In this document: in pieces, positions 61,265 through 64,000 of the stretch
Layout of the letters: each line of letters starts with the position of its first letter
How positions within the stretch are numbered: position 1 is the stretch's first letter
Assembly: GCA_008973525.1 (NCBI GenBank)
Contig: WACJ01000128.1
Location: 186,001-250,000, forward strand
Length of the DNA stretch: 64,000 nucleotides
DNA from: Stenopsyche tienmushanensis
Lineage: Eukaryota; Arthropoda; Insecta; Trichoptera; Stenopsychidae
Direction: 5' to 3'
Notes under the pieces: generated by a model
What the model was told of the DNA's origin: nothing
The model's database searches: none
The model's input: the letters and a program-made list of their open reading frames with translations, nothing else
Translations under genes and position numbers: made by a program

Positions 61265-64000
61265 GTAAGTAATTTTATTTTTAAATTCTATTCTGTCTCC
61301 CCTTGGAAAGAAGCATTTCACCAAAACAATAAACAACCCCTGTTGTATACCCTTGAATCCAAAAATAAATACTTCGAACATCTTCAAACTGTTAAACGCA
61401 TTTAAAGTCCAAAAATGTACACAAAAAATCTTAAGCATTTTTAAGCCAATCAAATCATCCAGCATCAATTAATCACAAGTATTTAATAATAATCTCACAA
61501 GACTTTCCAACAATCCAGGTCTTTGTTATTATCAACATGTCGGTTTTTATTCTGGTTTAAATTCAAACATTTCGGAAAAAATAACGGTTTTTTCTGTTTT
61601 CGGTTTATCTCCAAGTCTATCATTTTTTTAATGTTTTAAATGTTTTTATTTGTATTAAAAACATTATTTTTAGTATAACTTGGAATATTTTATTTTTCTT
61701 AAATAATAATTATTCCACATACATAAATAATTTATTTAAGGTATAATAATTAGAACTAGAAGTATATGATAGCAAATATAATAATTTATTAAACAAAAGG
61801 ATATTATAGATTTGATGCTTGTTAGCTGAAAGTTCAGGAGTCCCAGGTCTGAGTATATCACACCAGTTAAAAAATTGAAATATGAGAGTCTTAGTTCGAT
61901 CACATATCAAATATAATATAGATAAGAAGAGATAACCTAAACACTTTAGGCGCCTCAAAAATAGGCTATTTTCACGATTTTTTTTCGAGGATTTTCGCTA
62001 AAAATTATGAGATAAAATGGATCTTATGTAATAAACACATCTTTCAAGTACATGAAAAAAATTATTTTTATTTTTTTGAACAATTATTATAATAAAACAG
62101 TAGCATCGAAAAACCCGTGTAGAAATGTTATGTTCGTGGCTTGTTGATGGTATCTCCGAGATGGGTCATTTAAAATAAAAAAATAAAACAGTTTTAGATT
62201 TAGTATATCAGTGGCTATAGCGCATATCATGAGATTTTTGATATTTGCAAAAATAACAAAATGGCGCACGTTTTACGAAAAAGTAAAAAAAACGCGTTTT
62301 TTTGCAGTTTTTTGTGAAAAAAAATTACTTAAAATCAAAATTTCAAAAATCTGATGATATGCGCTATAGCCATAACTATGAAGAATATGTCATTCAAATT
62401 TCATGATAATCGGCCGGATAGTTTCCGAAATTTCATCAACAAGCCACCGAAAAACCTTGTTTTGAAATAAACGCGTTTAAAGTTTTGGTTGCAGAAAAAT
62501 TGCCCAGACACAGCTGTTGAAACACTCGTTGTTATTTTGGGTATTTCCTCCGAAGATCTTCATAAATCGATTTCAAAACCTCGTGAAAATTCTCAGCTAG
62601 AGCAGGAGAATGTTTAAAAGTTTCTATCTGATTGTTTTTCACCACTTTCTTGTACTTGCACCATGAGTCTGAACAATATGTATGCAGCCGGGTGCTCTCA
62701 GGTAGTCACCTAATGGTCGCCCAAAAATGTAGTTAGACTCGTCCGATCTTTATGAAATTTTGATATAACATTTTTGAAGATATGTACTTTCAAAATTAAA
62801 AAAAAAATAAAAATCGATTTTTTTAAATTTGTAAAATGAGAAGACGCCTTAAGGGGTCATCTCACTTTGATGGCCGTTTAAAACATGTCAGTAACAAAAT
62901 AACATGTCACAAAAGATGCAAGTCCACGGTGTAGAACAATTTTTTCATTCAAACTTACCTGAAACAAAAAGATTCTTCTGTAAGCAATATATATAATATA
63001 ATAATAATGAAGGACACATATTTTATCAACATAAAAATCAACCATATTCTCTTCCGCGTAAGACATGCCTCGAACCGAAAAACCGATATTCTCTAACCGG
63101 TTCAATTCCAGTTTTTGTTCTGACAAAAATAACGTTTTTATTGTTTTTCGGTTTTCGCTTCCGTTCCGATTCGAAGCCCTGCAATAATCAAATCAAATGC
63201 TACAAAATCTATTTAAATTTCCGGCATTGCAGACAAGTCCCAAAGGAAAACGTCATGTTTGTAAAACCTTTGTTTAATCGAAGGATCCGTTCTACTAATT
63301 GAATTGTACCCTAAAATGCTCCTCCTTGACAAATCTTCGAAGACCCCCATTTTAGTACCTATAAATATTTAATTCGAAGCAAGAACGTCGTGCGTAACAT
63401 ATTTGCGCATAATATCGATTTTGAAGACGTTTAATAATTTAACGACGTCGAAAACGACGCTTAATTGAGGCACAATCGAATTTTTAATACCGTCGCATCG
63501 ATTGAATTTTTTATGCCGCATGATTATTCCACCTTAAATCGCCCTTGTGTATTTCGAACAGATCAATCGCTAAATACAGGGAATTGTTTTTAAAATCTCG
63601 CTTAAATCGGATAAGTTTCGCATCCCGATTAAACGCCCTCGTGGAAAGTATCATGTTGCTTCCTTATATAACCTGATATTTTTCAGATTTCCCCCGAAAA
63701 AGGAGCTTAATAATAATTTAATTGGAAAAATATTTAAATCCACTTAAAGCTTTACGCGTACATTTTTCCAAGCAAAGAAGGATAACATCTTTCTAAGAAC
63801 GATTTTATTTAAATCAGGCCGAAAAAATTATATTTATTCACATATGTTCAAAGGAAATGCTTCCTCTTAATAAAATGTTTTTCATATAATTATGTACTAT
63901 CTAAATTATAAAACCATTTTTCAGCACATATTTAAGACTTTTAAAAAGTTTCTCTTCATTCATTTCTGCAAGCCAATTTAAACAAAATTCTATTTCTAGC
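61265..64000 (+). other. dpr intron after the first Ig exon, running off the window
   Basis: The intron starts with GTAAGT at 61265 and contains the inverted Kolobok-like copy (61942-62852). The part at 63230-63660 is richer in CpG, with 'AACGACGTCG' and related GACG repeats, and may be regulatory. No further exon of the Ig domain was found before base 64000; the motif VSWIRKRD was not seen on the plus strand. Confidence 0.7.
61942..62852 (-). mobile_element. Kolobok-like TTAA-flanked DNA transposon, copy B (inverted)
   Basis: This is the reverse complement of copy A (50946-51871). A sampled 94-bp stretch shows five differences, about 95% identity. One end keeps TGAGAAGACGCCTT and TTAA at 62849-62852; the other lacks about 14 bp of its terminal repeat, starting at CACTTTAGGCGCC (61942). 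The transposase scrap (YCSDSWCKYKK.., PALAENFHEV..) is present on the minus strand near 62500-62690. The 60-codon frame at 62087-62269 mirrors the one in copy A and is not a gene. Just outside the TTAA end lies AAGGGGTCATCTCACTTT (62851-62868), which looks like a terminal repeat of a related element. It is inactive. Confidence 0.75.

Noticed and set aside
61265..61405. Continuation of the Ig-exon frame past 61264
   Set aside because: A GTAAGT donor at 61265 falls where Dpr genes continue with VSWIRKRD; the read-through sequence is unlike an Ig domain.
1..64000. CRISPR arrays, operons, bacterial mobile islands or rRNA
   Set aside because: The sequence has eukaryotic splice sites, LINEs, SINEs and insect transposons; no regularly spaced direct repeats or rRNA were seen.

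Overview
The window looks like a stretch of a large, AT-rich insect genome. It is almost entirely non-coding. The only coding sequence I can support firmly is two short plus-strand exons of one gene in the dpr (defective proboscis extension response) family of neuronal immunoglobulin-superfamily surface proteins. They are a signal-peptide exon (coding 50447-50510) and the first exon of the first Ig domain (61134-61264). Both end in GTAAGT donors, their phases agree, and together they read a signal peptide followed by the start of an Ig1 domain closest to insect dpr4/dpr5. The rest of the gene must lie beyond base 64000. No other conserved host gene was recognised; most open frames elsewhere are chance or transposon remains. 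The species cannot be fixed from this sequence.

Layout. 1-955: decayed pogo/Tigger transposase. About 1.3-2.0 kb: a 230-codon orphan ORF of doubtful reality. 3.4-3.85 kb: a SINE-like repeat. 7.13-8.06 kb: a decayed hAT (ZBED-type) transposase on the minus strand. 9.02-9.64 kb: a CpG-rich island with a GCGCATGCGC palindrome and a TCAGTC initiator, the best candidate for a promoter or 5' UTR exon, possibly of the same dpr gene 41 kb upstream of its signal-peptide exon. 9.6-50.1 kb: AT-rich, intron-like sequence holding dispersed tRNA-like SINEs, a degenerate Penelope-type hammerhead motif (30.7 kb), an R1-like LINE scrap (32.4-32.96 kb), a Jockey LINE scrap interrupted by about 640 bp (35.77-37.64 kb), two mariner fossils of opposite orientation (42.45-43.33 kb plus; 48.83-49.42 kb minus), and several GC-richer patches that may be enhancers.

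50.1-64 kb is the informative end. A strong acceptor at 50092 opens an exon with 354 nt of 5' leader carrying two upstream ORFs; the second overlaps the main start codon as ATGA. The next intron (50511-61133) contains a 926-bp TTAA-flanked DNA transposon of Kolobok-like type. A second, inverted, roughly 93-95% identical copy lies 677 bp beyond the Ig exon. The Ig exon is therefore bracketed by long inverted repeats that could pair in the pre-mRNA. I did not find a wholly new system; this arrangement, the uORF overlap, the possible recursive splice site and the hammerhead relic are the points most worth checking.
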